From assembly GCA_900541055.1 (NCBI GenBank), contig UQHZ01000009.1:15901-79900 (forward strand): a stretch of DNA of 64,000 bases. The letters are read 5' to 3'. The notes under the pieces are model-generated. The model worked only from the letters and a program-made list of their open reading frames with translations, was not told the origin of the DNA and ran no database searches. The DNA comes from an uncultured Collinsella sp. GTDB taxonomy: Bacteria; Actinomycetota; Coriobacteriia; Coriobacteriales; Coriobacteriaceae. Of the stretch, positions 36,984-45,182 are shown piece after piece. Positions within the stretch are counted from its first letter, which is position 1. Each line of letters begins with the position of its first letter. The position numbers and the translations under genes are program-made.

Positions 36984-38231
36984 CTAGATCAGGTCCTCCG
37001 CATCATCAAAGGCGTCGGTGTCGTGGACACCGCAGAAACGGGAGCCCGGACGGGCCTGGTTGCGGCACTGGACGCCGTCCTCGGACACGTACTCGCAGCG
37101 ACGGACGTCGTCGTCCTCCTCGTCACCGATCAGGTCGGCGGCGGGCTCCTCGTGAACGGGGACGTTCTTGAGGATGTCGGCGGCAAGGGTCTCGGACTTG
37201 ATGTCGATGTGCCAGCCGGTCAGGCGAGCGGCGAGACGGGCGTTCTGACCCTCCTTGCCGATGGCGAGCGAAAGCTGGTCATCGGGCACGATGACGCCGG
37301 CGTAGGCCTTCTCCTCGTCGATGAGGACGTGGGTGACCTTGGCAGGCGACAGGGCGTTGGCGACGTAGACGGCCGGATCGGCATCCCACAGGATGACGTC
37401 GACGCGCTCGCCGCGGAGCTCGCCCACGACGGCGCGAACGCGGCTGCCCTTGGGGCCGACGCAGGCGCCCACGGGATCCAGGCGATCGTCGAGCGAGTGG
37501 ACGGCGACCTTGGAGCGCTGGCCGGGCTCGCGGGCGATCGACTTGATCTGGACGGTGCCCTCATAGATCTCGGGCACCTCCTGCTCAAACAGACGACGCA
37601 TGAGCTCGGGGTGGGTACGGGAGATGACAATCGGCGGACGGCTGTGCTCGCCGCGAACCGGCTGCAAGTTGGAGTTGGGGTCGCGGACGTCGATGATCAC
37701 GGCCTTGATGTGCTGGTTGTGCAGATAGCGCTCGCCCATCGGACGCTCGTTGCGCTCGTTCTCGTAACGGCGCTGGTCAAAGTGCGGCAGCTCGGCCTCG
37801 ACGCCATCGCGGATCTTGACGATCGTAAAGTCGGGCGTGGACTGCAGCACGGTACCGCTAATGAGGTCACCGATACGACCGGAGAACTCCTCGTAGATCT
37901 GCTCGCGTGCGGAGTTGCGCACGATGGCGTTGATCTCGGCCTTGGCGTGCTGGGCGGCAATGCGGCTCGTGTTCTTGGGGGTGACGTCGATCTCCTCGAA
38001 CTCGGTGAAGTTGCCCTCCTCGTCCATGGAATCGTCGATCGGCTCCAGACGGTAGACGTAGATCTTGCCGGTGGTGCGGTCGATGGTCACCTTGGCACCC
38101 CACTCAAGATGCAGGATCTCGGCATAGCTCTTGGCGAGCGACTGCTCCAGGCGGTCGATCAGGTAGAGCTGGTCGATGTGCCTTTCCTGGCAAAGCTCCA
38201 TCAGGGCGGACATCATGTCGGATGCTGCCAT
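36984..38231 (-). CDS. nusA: Transcription termination/antitermination factor NusA with C-terminal Cys3His motif
   Basis: RNA polymerase-binding factor for pausing, termination and antitermination. The 415-residue protein has the N-terminal NusA domain, an S1 domain (about 125-200), and two KH domains (VGACVGPKGSRVRAVVGEL and LSLAIGKEGQNARLAARLTGW). There are no acidic-repeat domains as in E. coli. The last ~45 residues carry RRCEYVSEDGVQC, RNQARPGSRFCGVHD: a C-x9-C-x10-C-x2-H pattern that looks like a small zinc knuckle. Start ATG at 38231 follows GGAAGGAAACTAAC, one base after the rimP stop. Confidence 0.95.
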   Translation of the reverse strand: MAASDMMSALMELCQERHIDQLYLIDRLEQSLAKSYAEILHLEWGAKVTIDRTTGKIYVYRLEPIDDSMDEEGNFTEFEEIDVTPKNTSRIAAQHAKAEINAIVRNSAREQIYEEFSGRIGDLISGTVLQSTPDFTIVKIRDGVEAELPHFDQRRYENERNERPMGERYLHNQHIKAVIIDVRDPNSNLQPVRGEHSRPPIVISRTHPELMRRLFEQEVPEIYEGTVQIKSIAREPGQRSKVAVHSLDDRLDPVGACVGPKGSRVRAVVGELRGERVDVILWDADPAVYVANALSPAKVTHVLIDEEKAYAGVIVPDDQLSLAIGKEGQNARLAARLTGWHIDIKSETLAADILKNVPVHEEPAADLIGDEEDDDVRRCEYVSEDGVQCRNQARPGSRFCGVHDTDAFDDAEDLI

Positions 38232-38232
38232 G

Positions 38233-38727
38233 TTAGTTTCCTTCCTTCGCGGGCTTGAAGTCATAGGTGGGCTTCAACTTGCACTTTTTAACATCACAGA
38301 AATCGAGGGTGACGGACTCGCCGTCCTCGAGCTCGAGGGTCACGTTCGTCTCGGTCGCGGCGACAATCTTGCCGGAGTACTTGCGACGGCCCTCGGTGGC
38401 GGTGGAGGTGAGCTCGCAGTCCTCGCCCACAAAGCGGGCAAAGTCGCGCGGACGGCGCAGCGGGCGCGCCATACCCGGGCTCGACACCTCGAGCGTGTAA
38501 CTCGAAGAAATGGGGTCGAGCTCCTCGATCACGTCGCCGACCCACATGGTATTGGCCGTGACGTCGTTGAGCGACAGGCTTTGACCCTCGGCACCCTCGA
38601 TACGCACACGCACGCAGGGGGCCTTGGTGGCGCCCACGAGCTCAACGTCGACAATATCGACATCGTGCTGGGGAGCGACGGCCTCGAGCGCGTCGATGAT
38701 CGCCTGCTCGGTCTTGGTCTTGACCAT
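38233..38727 (-). CDS. rimP: Ribosome maturation factor RimP
   Basis: A 164-residue 30S maturation factor. The RimP signature is visible as DVDIVDVELVGATKAPCVRVRIEG, SYTLEVSSPGMARPLRRPRDFARFVG (LEVSSPG) and the C-terminal SH3-like part. The start at 38727 follows GGAGGTGCCGCA. It is the first gene of the rimP-nusA-infB-rbfA-nrnA-truB-ribF-dnaG-rpoD cluster and is preceded closely by a terminator-like hairpin in its leader. Confidence 0.93.
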   Translation of the reverse strand: MVKTKTEQAIIDALEAVAPQHDVDIVDVELVGATKAPCVRVRIEGAEGQSLSLNDVTANTMWVGDVIEELDPISSSYTLEVSSPGMARPLRRPRDFARFVGEDCELTSTATEGRRKYSGKIVAATETNVTLELEDGESVTLDFCDVKKCKLKPTYDFKPAKEGN

Positions 38728-38747
38728 TGCGGCACCTCCATCCATAC

Positions 38748-38780
38748 AAAAAAGAAGCGGGGCCGAAACCCCACTTCTTT
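38748..38780 (-). terminator. Terminator-like hairpin in the leader of the rimP-nusA-infB operon
   Basis: Minus-strand stem AAAGAAG.GGGG / CCCC.CTTCTTT with one A-C mismatch and a 6-base loop, followed by six T, only 21 bases before the rimP start and its ribosome binding site. leuS has its own terminator 140 bases earlier, so this hairpin lies inside the leader and may be an attenuator. Confidence 0.7.
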
Positions 38781-38921
38781 CAATTTCAACTTCATTTGCA
38801 AGCAAACTATACCAATACCTGCGAAAACGTGCAAGCGTCAAATAAATTCGCAGGTCAGCGCGCCCACAGCTTCTCCACAAGAATAGGACAATTGACGGCA
38901 GGCATCTAGGCGGGCACATGC

Positions 38922-38961
38922 AAAACGAGGGACAACCCAATCGGATCGCCCCTCGTCTTTT
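38922..38961 (-). terminator. Terminator of leuS
   Basis: Stem GACGAGGG / CCCTCGTT around an 18-base loop, ending TTTTGC on the minus strand, about 25 bases beyond the leuS stop. Confidence 0.65.
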
Positions 38962-38985
38962 ATGCGTCAACTATGCGCGTGGCGT

Positions 38986-41562
38986 TTACTTGACCACCAG
39001 GTTGACCAGCTTGCCGGGCACGCAGATGGCCTTGACGACCGTCTTGCCCTCGGTCCACTTGGAAACGGCGGCCTCGGCGGCAGCCTGCATTTCCTCGTTG
39101 GAGGCATCGCGGGCCACGTCGATGCGGCCACGGACCTTGCCGAGCACCTGGACGACGATCTGCACCGTGTCCTCGATGGACTCGGCCAGGTCAAACTCGG
39201 GCCAGGCGGCGGTGTAGGCGTTGCCCTCGCAGCCGAGTGCCTCGTGCCACAGCTCGTCAGCCCAGAACGGGCAGATGGGCGCCAGGACGCTCACAATGTC
39301 CTTGGCCACGCCGTAGCACAGAGCCTTGTCGCGGTCAGCACCCTCAGTGGCGTTGAGGTAGGCGCTCGCGGCGTTGACGAGCTCCATGACGGCCGAGATG
39401 GCGGTATTGAACTGGCCGCGATCGAAGTCCTCGGTGCACTTGGCAATGGTGCGGTGACGCTCGCGGTAGAGCTTCATCGCGACCTCGTCGAGCACGGACT
39501 TGTCGAAGGCCACGCTGGCGTCACCCGACTGGACGAGCTGCCACACGATACGCCAGGCGCGCTTGATAAAGCGGTTGGCGCCCTCAACGGCCTTGGGATC
39601 CCAGTCGAAGTCCTTCTCGGGCGGGGCGATAAACAGGATCGCCAGACGCATGGTGTCGGCGCCGTAAGGCTCGATAACCGAGCTCGGGGGCACGACGTTG
39701 CCCTTGGACTTGGACATGGTATCGCCGTTCTCGTCCTTGACCATGCCCTGGCACAGCAGGTTGGTGAAGGGCTCGTCCACGCTCAGCAAGCCCAGGTCGC
39801 GCAGCGCCTTGGTAAAGAAGCGGCTGTAGAGCAGGTGCAGAATAGCGTGCTCGATGCCACCGATGTAGTTATCGACGGGCATCCAACGGTCGGCCGCCTC
39901 GCGGGAGAAGGGCAGATCGGTGTTGTGCGGGTCGGTGTAGCGCAGGTAATACCAGCTGGAGCAGGTGAAGGTGTCCATGGTATCGGTCTCGCGCTTGGCC
40001 GGGCGACCGCAGACCGGGCAGGTGGTCTCGTAGAAGTCCTTGCACTCGGCAAGGGTCTCGCCGGCGCCCAGGTCCAGGTTCTCGGGCAGCGTCACCGGCA
40101 GCTGGTCCTCGGGCACGGGCACGATGCCGCAGTGCTCGCAGTGGATGGCCGGGATGGGGTTGCCCCAATAGCGCTGGCGGCTGATGAGCCAGTCGCGCAG
40201 GCGGAACTCGACCTTGCGACGGCCGCAGCCCATGGCCTCGAGGTCGGCCACGATGGCAGCCTCGCCCTCGGAGTGCTTACCGCCGCGCATGCCGGTGTAC
40301 TTGCCGGACTGTACGAGCGTGCCCTCGGCAGCGTGGGCGCAATCCCAGTCGACGGTCTCGGCATGGAAGGTATCGATGGTCTCGCCGCTGGCCTCGACGG
40401 CAGCGCGGTCGTCGTCGTCCAGGATGATCGGCACGATCGGCAGGTCGTACTTGCGGGCAAACTCAAAGTCGCGCTGGTCGCCGCAAGGAACGGCCATGAC
40501 GGCGCCGGTACCGTAGTCGGCAACGACATAATCGGCAACCCACACGGGGACCTTCTCGCCGTTGACAGGATTCACCACGTAGCGGCCGGTAAAGGCACCG
40601 TGCTTCTCGAGGGTACCCTGGGCACGCTCGACGGCAGAGATATGCTTGGAGTCCTCGACGATCTTGGTCACGGCCTCCTCGTACTCCGTGCCCTCGACGA
40701 GCTCGTGCAGACGAGCGTACTCGGGGGCCAGAACAAAGAAGGACACGCCAAACAGGGTGTCAGCACGCGTGGTGAAGACGGTGATCTTGCCCTCGTCGCC
40801 CTCGATGGGCTCGCCATCCTGGTCGCAAAGGGTAAAGTCGACCTCGGCGCCCTCAGAGCGACCGATCCAGTTGGCCTGCATCTGCTTGACGCGCTCGGGC
40901 CAGCCGGGGAGCTTCTCCAGGTCGTCGAGCAGCTCCTGGGAGTACTCGGTGATCTTGAAGTACCACTGCTCAAGGTCGCGCTTCTCGGGCTCGGTGCCGC
41001 AGCGCCAGCACTTGCCCTCGGTGACCTGCTCGTTGGCCAGAACGGTCTTGCAGTTAGGGCACCAGTTGACCGGGTTCTTCTTGCGGTAGACCAGGCCCTT
41101 TTCCCACAGCTTCTCAAAGATCCACTGACCCCAACGGTAGTAGTCGGGGCTGCAGGTCTTGACCATGCGATCCAGATCGTAGGAGAAGCCCATACGCTTC
41201 ATCGTGGCGAGCGCCTGGTCCATGTTCTTATACGTCCAGGCGGCAGCCTGCGTGTTGTGCTTGATTGCGGCGTTCTCGGCGGGCAGGCCAAAGGCGTCAA
41301 ATCCGATGGGGTGCAGCACATCAAAGCCGCGCATGCGGGCCTGACGGGCCATGGCATCGCCAATGGTATAGTTGCGCGCGTGACCCATGTGCAGGTCGCC
41401 CGACGGATACGGGAACATCTCGAGCACGTACTTTTTGGGCTTGCTGTCGTCGGTGTCGACGGCAAAGAGGTTGGAGTCCTCCCAGGCCTTCATCCACTTG
41501 GACTCAATGGCCTGCGCGTCGTAGGCAGGGATCTCGTCCTTATGATCTGTGCAATCGCACAT
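38986..41562 (-). CDS. leuS: Leucyl-tRNA synthetase
   Basis: Charges tRNA-Leu. The 858-residue class I enzyme has the HIGH-type motif YPSGDLHMGHARNYTIGD (about 51-68), a long editing (CP1) domain, a zinc-binding insert (CGTEPEKRDLEQWYFKI region with CPNC..CWRC), and the KMSKS motif DTMSKSKGNVVPPSS. The start at 41562 follows AAAGGAGCTGAT. A 119-base inverted-repeat structure lies just upstream in the leader. It is a single-gene unit between guaB and rimP. Confidence 0.97.
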   Translation of the reverse strand: MCDCTDHKDEIPAYDAQAIESKWMKAWEDSNLFAVDTDDSKPKKYVLEMFPYPSGDLHMGHARNYTIGDAMARQARMRGFDVLHPIGFDAFGLPAENAAIKHNTQAAAWTYKNMDQALATMKRMGFSYDLDRMVKTCSPDYYRWGQWIFEKLWEKGLVYRKKNPVNWCPNCKTVLANEQVTEGKCWRCGTEPEKRDLEQWYFKITEYSQELLDDLEKLPGWPERVKQMQANWIGRSEGAEVDFTLCDQDGEPIEGDEGKITVFTTRADTLFGVSFFVLAPEYARLHELVEGTEYEEAVTKIVEDSKHISAVERAQGTLEKHGAFTGRYVVNPVNGEKVPVWVADYVVADYGTGAVMAVPCGDQRDFEFARKYDLPIVPIILDDDDRAAVEASGETIDTFHAETVDWDCAHAAEGTLVQSGKYTGMRGGKHSEGEAAIVADLEAMGCGRRKVEFRLRDWLISRQRYWGNPIPAIHCEHCGIVPVPEDQLPVTLPENLDLGAGETLAECKDFYETTCPVCGRPAKRETDTMDTFTCSSWYYLRYTDPHNTDLPFSREAADRWMPVDNYIGGIEHAILHLLYSRFFTKALRDLGLLSVDEPFTNLLCQGMVKDENGDTMSKSKGNVVPPSSVIEPYGADTMRLAILFIAPPEKDFDWDPKAVEGANRFIKRAWRIVWQLVQSGDASVAFDKSVLDEVAMKLYRERHRTIAKCTEDFDRGQFNTAISAVMELVNAASAYLNATEGADRDKALCYGVAKDIVSVLAPICPFWADELWHEALGCEGNAYTAAWPEFDLAESIEDTVQIVVQVLGKVRGRIDVARDASNEEMQAAAEAAVSKWTEGKTVVKAICVPGKLVNLVVK

Positions 41563-41585
41563 ATCAGCTCCTTTAATCTTAGCTG

Positions 41586-41704
41586 GGGTCGGGCGGCTTG
41601 GCTTTATTCGCTACTGCGGACAGTCCTGCGCAAGACGAAGAGCACATTAAGTGCTCTTCTTTGCGTGCGGAACTTGTAGCGAACAAAGCCAAGCCGCCCG
41701 ACCC
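41586..41704. repeat. 119-base inverted repeat in front of leuS
   Basis: Arms of 29 bases, 41586-41614 and 41676-41704, are complementary with one mismatch (A41606 against C41684). The outer arm begins GGGTCGGGCGGCTTGGCTTT. The 61-base interior contains a second hairpin, GAAGAGCAC / GTGCTCTTC, with a 5-base loop. The element ends 23 bases before the leuS start, so it would be transcribed in the leuS leader. It could be a large RNA structure, a REP/MITE-like insertion, or both. Confidence 0.85.
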
Positions 41705-41738
41705 TAAGGTTAACTCGCATGATGATAGCAAATACGAC

Positions 41739-41773
41739 AAGCGAGATGCCTGCGACTTGCAGGCATCTCGCTT
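41739..41773. terminator. Hairpin downstream of the IMP dehydrogenase gene
   Basis: Perfect 13-base-pair stem GCGAGATGCCTGC / GCAGGCATCTCGC with a 5-base loop, plus A-T pairs outside. It is followed by TTTATC on the plus strand and TTGTCG on the minus strand. It lies 160 bases past the guaB stop and upstream of the leuS leader repeat. A smaller hairpin CGCGTAC / GTACGCG is at 41872-41889. Confidence 0.6.
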
Positions 41774-41932
41774 TATCTAAATAACGTGGTTGTGAATCAA
41801 CCGCTAATTGTTACCCGCCCAAGCATGGTCGGGTTTTCTAAGTGCCGCAGATTGACGTGAAAGAGGAGCGACGCGTACTTTGGTACGCGAGCGACGGTTT
41901 GAACGGCAAGGTGCGGTGCTTGGGAAAGCCGT

Positions 41933-43444
41933 TTAGCGGTAGCTGACGCTCTGCTGAGAGTCCTTGACGACTACGTCGTGGGCGCCGCCTTCGACGATGG
42001 AGGTGGAGCTGACCAGCGTTAGGCGCGCCTTTTCCTGGAGCTCGGGGATCGAGAGGGCACCGCAGTTGCACATCGTGGACTTGACCTTGTAGAGCGTGCC
42101 GCCCACGCCGTCCTTAAGGGAGCCGGCGTAGGGAACGTAGGAGTCGACGCCCTCGACGAAGCTGAGCTTCGCGGCGCCGCCCAGGTCGTAGCGCTGCCAG
42201 TTACGGGCACGCGCGGAACCCTCGCCCCAGTACTCCTTCATGTACTGACCGTTGACGTTGACGCGCTCGGTCGGGCTCTCGTCGAAGCGGGCGAAGTAGC
42301 GGCCCAGCATCATAAAGTCGGCGCCCATGGCAAGAGCGAGCGTCATGTGGTAGTCGTAGACGATGCCGCCGTCGGAGCACACGGGCACGTAGACGCCGGT
42401 CTCCTCGTAGTACTCGTCGCGAGCGCGGCAGACGTCGATCAACGCAGTGGCCTGGCCACGGCCGATGCCCTTGGTCTCACGGGTGATGCAGATGGAACCG
42501 CCGCCGATACCGACCTTGATGAAGTCGGCACCGCAGTCGGCCAGGAAGCGGAAACCCTCGGCGTCGACGACGTTACCGGCACCAACCTTGACGTCCTCGC
42601 CGTAGTTGGCGCGGATCCACTCGATGGTGCGCTTCTGCCACTCACTGAAGCCCTCGGAGGAGTCGATGCACAGAACGTCGGCACCGGCCTCGATGAGCAG
42701 CGGCACGCGCTCGGCATAGTCGCGGGTGTTGATACCGGCGCCGACCATGTAGCGCTTGTCGTTATCGAGCAGCTCGTTAGGGTTGGTCTTGTGGCTGTCG
42801 TAGTCCTTGCGGAAGACGATGCCCATCAGGTGATCGTAGTCGTCGACGATGGGCAGGGCGTTGAGCTTGTTGTCCCAGATGACGTCATTGGCAACCTTGA
42901 GGCTGATGTTCTTGTCGCCCACGATGAGCTGCTCGCGCGGGGTCATGAACTCGGAGACCTTCGTCTGGTGGTCATCGCGGCTGGGGCGATAGTCACGGCT
43001 GGTGACGATGCCCAGGAGCTTGCCCTTGGGGGTGCCGTCGTCGGTGACCGGCATGGTGGAGTGACCGGTCTTCTCCTTGAGCTCGATGACCTGCTCCATA
43101 GTCATGTCGGGGGTCAGCGTGGAATCGGACTGAACGAAGCCAGCCTTGTGATCCTTGACGGCCTTGACCATAGCGGCCTCGGACTCGGCGCTCTGGGAAC
43201 CGTAAATGAAGGACAGGCCGCCCTCGGTAGCGAGCGCGACACCCATGTCGACGCCCGAGACGGACTGCATGATGGCGGAAACCATGGGGATGTTCAGGGT
43301 GATTGCCGGCTTCTCACCGCGCTTAAAGCGGGTTAGCGGCGTCTTAAGAGAGACGTTGTTGGGGATGCACTGCGAGGACGAGTAACCAGGGACCAGCAGA
43401 TACTCCGAAAACGTGTGGGACTCACCGGGAAAGAACGTAGCCAT
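41933..43444 (-). CDS. guaB: IMP dehydrogenase
   Basis: Oxidises IMP to XMP with NAD, the committed step of guanine nucleotide synthesis. The 503-residue protein has an N-terminal barrel part (PMVSAIMQSVSGVDMGVALATEGGL), a CBS-domain pair (about 100-225) and the catalytic loop IKVGIGGGSICITRETKGIGRGQ with the active Cys. GIGGGS is found where most enzymes have GIGPGS. CSDGGIVYDYHMTLALAMGADFMMLG and the C-terminal flap complete it. Start ATG at 43444 after AAAAAGGAGAAAC. Divergent from the ModE-like regulator. Confidence 0.93.
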   Translation of the reverse strand: MATFFPGESHTFSEYLLVPGYSSSQCIPNNVSLKTPLTRFKRGEKPAITLNIPMVSAIMQSVSGVDMGVALATEGGLSFIYGSQSAESEAAMVKAVKDHKAGFVQSDSTLTPDMTMEQVIELKEKTGHSTMPVTDDGTPKGKLLGIVTSRDYRPSRDDHQTKVSEFMTPREQLIVGDKNISLKVANDVIWDNKLNALPIVDDYDHLMGIVFRKDYDSHKTNPNELLDNDKRYMVGAGINTRDYAERVPLLIEAGADVLCIDSSEGFSEWQKRTIEWIRANYGEDVKVGAGNVVDAEGFRFLADCGADFIKVGIGGGSICITRETKGIGRGQATALIDVCRARDEYYEETGVYVPVCSDGGIVYDYHMTLALAMGADFMMLGRYFARFDESPTERVNVNGQYMKEYWGEGSARARNWQRYDLGGAAKLSFVEGVDSYVPYAGSLKDGVGGTLYKVKSTMCNCGALSIPELQEKARLTLVSSTSIVEGGAHDVVVKDSQQSVSYR

Positions 43445-43628
43445 GTTTCTCCTTTTTCCATGCGACCGGTCGGCTGCAGGCCTCGTAGGACCCAGCCCAA
43501 CCTTGGGCGCCCAATACTGGGGAAGTATCTTAACGCACTTTGACTGCTACAATGCATGATTTAAGAAGAGCACACGAGGGTTTGACGCAGGCTTTGCGTT
43601 TGCCCAGCAAACACTTTAGCGGGGAGAC

Positions 43629-43982
43629 GTGGAGCACATGGAGTACAAGACGACGGCAAAGTTGGTCATTCAAGCGTGCGACAAGGATCTGCCGGGCGTG
43701 TTTGGTCACGGCTGCGTCTTGCTGCTGCAAGGTATCGCCCGCGAGCACTCGCTCAACCGTGCCGCCAAGAGCATGGGCATGGCATATTCCAAGGCCTGGC
43801 GCATTGTGAACGAAGCCGAAGGCCAGCTGGGCTGCAAGCTCATCGAGCGCGACGGCGCCCACGGATCCACGCTCACCCCCGCCGGCGAGCGAGCCATAGC
43901 AGTCTACGAGGAGCTGCAGGCCGATATCAACCAGGTCATAGCTGCCAAAGCCGACGTCCTCATCGCCAGCATCAAAGAGTAG
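43629..43982 (+). CDS. ModE-like winged-helix regulator (N-terminal domain only)
   Basis: A 117-residue LysR/ModE-type winged helix-turn-helix protein. LLLQGIAREHSLNRAAKSMGMAYSKAWRIVNEAEGQLGCKLIER is the ModE/LysR DNA-binding motif, followed by GSTLTPAGERAIAVYEELQ. The molybdate-binding TOBE/MOP domain of full ModE is absent, as in many stand-alone ModE_N proteins linked to molybdenum or tungsten genes. GTG start at 43629 after GCGGGGAGAC; the ATG three codons later is an alternative. It is divergent from guaB. Effector unknown. Confidence 0.82.
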   Translation: MEHMEYKTTAKLVIQACDKDLPGVFGHGCVLLLQGIAREHSLNRAAKSMGMAYSKAWRIVNEAEGQLGCKLIERDGAHGSTLTPAGERAIAVYEELQADINQVIAAKADVLIASIKE

Positions 43983-44024
43983 CTAATTTGGGACGGGGCT
44001 TTTTTAGCTGGTCGGTCACCATAG

Positions 44025-44100
44025 ATGATTTTTCTGGGACGGGGATTAAAAAATCATTAGGTACACAATGATTTTTTAATCCCCGTCCCAGAAAAATCAT
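44025..44100. repeat. Perfect 34-base inverted repeat with 8-base loop
   Basis: Left arm 44025-44058 and right arm 44067-44100 are exact reverse complements over 34 bases, each carrying CTGGGACGGGGATT flanked by ATGATTTTT and AAAAAATCATT. The right arm runs over the stop of the minus-strand PLP-fold gene (44097). A further partial copy, TTTGGGACGGGGC, lies just left at 43988. The structure could terminate both convergent genes and is related in style to the GGGGACG repeats elsewhere in the window. Confidence 0.9.
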
Positions 44101-45086
44101 CGAAGGGCGTTGTCTAGGGTTGACGCTACAACCAGGGGGTCGTCGGTGCCGGCGAAGAGGCGGATGGTGCTCCCCTGCTTGCCGCGTGGAGCCGAAAGGC
44201 GCGTCGTTGCGCCGCCGGCGGGCGATGTGCGAAACTCCCCCGGCAAAGCGTCGAACAGCTCGCCCGCACTACGCTCGATAAGGTCAAACTCAACTGCCGG
44301 GCCAAAACCATGCTCGAGGATTCCCGTTGCAACAGCATGGTCAGGATGCGAGCTCAGCCCGGGATAGCGCACGTTGCGCACCATCTCGTTGGCGGCCAGA
44401 TACTCGGCCAGCGCACGGGCGCGATCGAAATGCGCCTGCATGCGGGCGTTAAGCGAGGAAAGCCCACGCTCCAGCACGTCGGTCTCCTCGGTAGAAAGGT
44501 CGAGTGCCAAAGCACCGCAGCCTGCAAACAATACGTGCGCGCACTCGGCAGCAGCATCCACACGATGGCGCTTGAGCTGAGAGCGCGCCACCGAAGCGGC
44601 AACGAGCTTGCGCGGAGCCCTACCTGCACACACGCGATCGAGCGCCTCGAGCGACAGCGCAGCACCCAGCCGCAGCGGATCGCAGCCAAAAGCCGACGCC
44701 ACGGAGTTGTCCACAACCAACAGCGCGCGGGCATCGCGAGCCGCGCGGCCCAGGGCGCGAAGATCGGGCACGCGCAGACCAAACCCGCCGATGGAGTTGA
44801 CAAACCACCACAGGTGCGGCCCCTCGGCATCAAACGAAGCATCAAAGTTCTCGGACGCGGCGACAAACGCTGCAACCGACGGCTCACCCACCATAGCCAC
44901 ATCGCAGGCATCAAAGCCGCTCGCAAACGCATCGGCAAAGTCATCGGCAAACGCAACCAGGCGGTCACCAGGAGGCACGATCCCCAGCTGCGACAGCGCT
45001 GCCGGCACATGCGGGGCCGCAAGCAACCGCGCCTCACGCGCGCCGGCCCTCAAAGCCCAGGCCCCTTCTAGCTGTTGCACGTCCAC
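44097..45086 (-). CDS. Cys/Met-metabolism PLP-enzyme fold protein lacking the usual Schiff-base motif
   Basis: A ~329-residue protein of the trans-sulfuration (MetB/MetC/gamma-lyase) fold. ALLVVDNSVASAFGCDPLRLGA matches the family's VDNT-x-ASP-x-x-x-x-PL-x-x-GA. The C-terminal NVRYPGLSSHPDHAVATGILEHGFGPAVEFDL and RLFAGTDDPLVVASTLDNAL match the second domain. The segment that should hold SATKYxxGH with the PLP lysine instead reads LSLEALDRVCAGRAPRKLV, so the catalytic lysine seems missing or displaced. The start is uncertain: GTG 45086 has AAGGGACGG upstream; ATG 45104 abuts the preceding terminator. It may be a pseudo-enzyme or a decayed gene that stayed open. Confidence 0.7.
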   Translation of the reverse strand: MDVQQLEGAWALRAGAREARLLAAPHVPAALSQLGIVPPGDRLVAFADDFADAFASGFDACDVAMVGEPSVAAFVAASENFDASFDAEGPHLWWFVNSIGGFGLRVPDLRALGRAARDARALLVVDNSVASAFGCDPLRLGAALSLEALDRVCAGRAPRKLVAASVARSQLKRHRVDAAAECAHVLFAGCGALALDLSTEETDVLERGLSSLNARMQAHFDRARALAEYLAANEMVRNVRYPGLSSHPDHAVATGILEHGFGPAVEFDLIERSAGELFDALPGEFRTSPAGGATTRLSAPRGKQGSTIRLFAGTDDPLVVASTLDNALR

Positions 45087-45113
45087 ACGGCACCGTCCCT
45101 TCATAAACAAAAA

Positions 45114-45144
45114 CCCACGATGCGGGTGTTCCCCGCATCGTGGG
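45114..45144 (-). terminator. Terminator of the sucrose gene cluster
   Basis: Perfect 13-base-pair stem CCCACGATGCGGG / CCCGCATCGTGGG with a 5-base loop and a following TTTTTGTTT on the minus strand, 38 bases beyond the scrB stop. Confidence 0.9.
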
Positions 45145-45182
45145 CAACGGCTGCAGTATAGCGCCGATATGCGACGAATCGC

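Noticed and set aside
38962..41679. A 905-codon open frame on the plus strand opposite leuS
   Set aside because: leuS on the minus strand has all class I synthetase motifs; the opposite frame has none and arises from codon bias. The same holds for long frames opposite ftsH, infB, smc, fakA, guaB and scrB.
41838..42071. Small minus-strand gene beyond the guaB end
   Set aside because: It overlaps the guaB C-terminus in another frame and continues into hairpin sequence without any family pattern.
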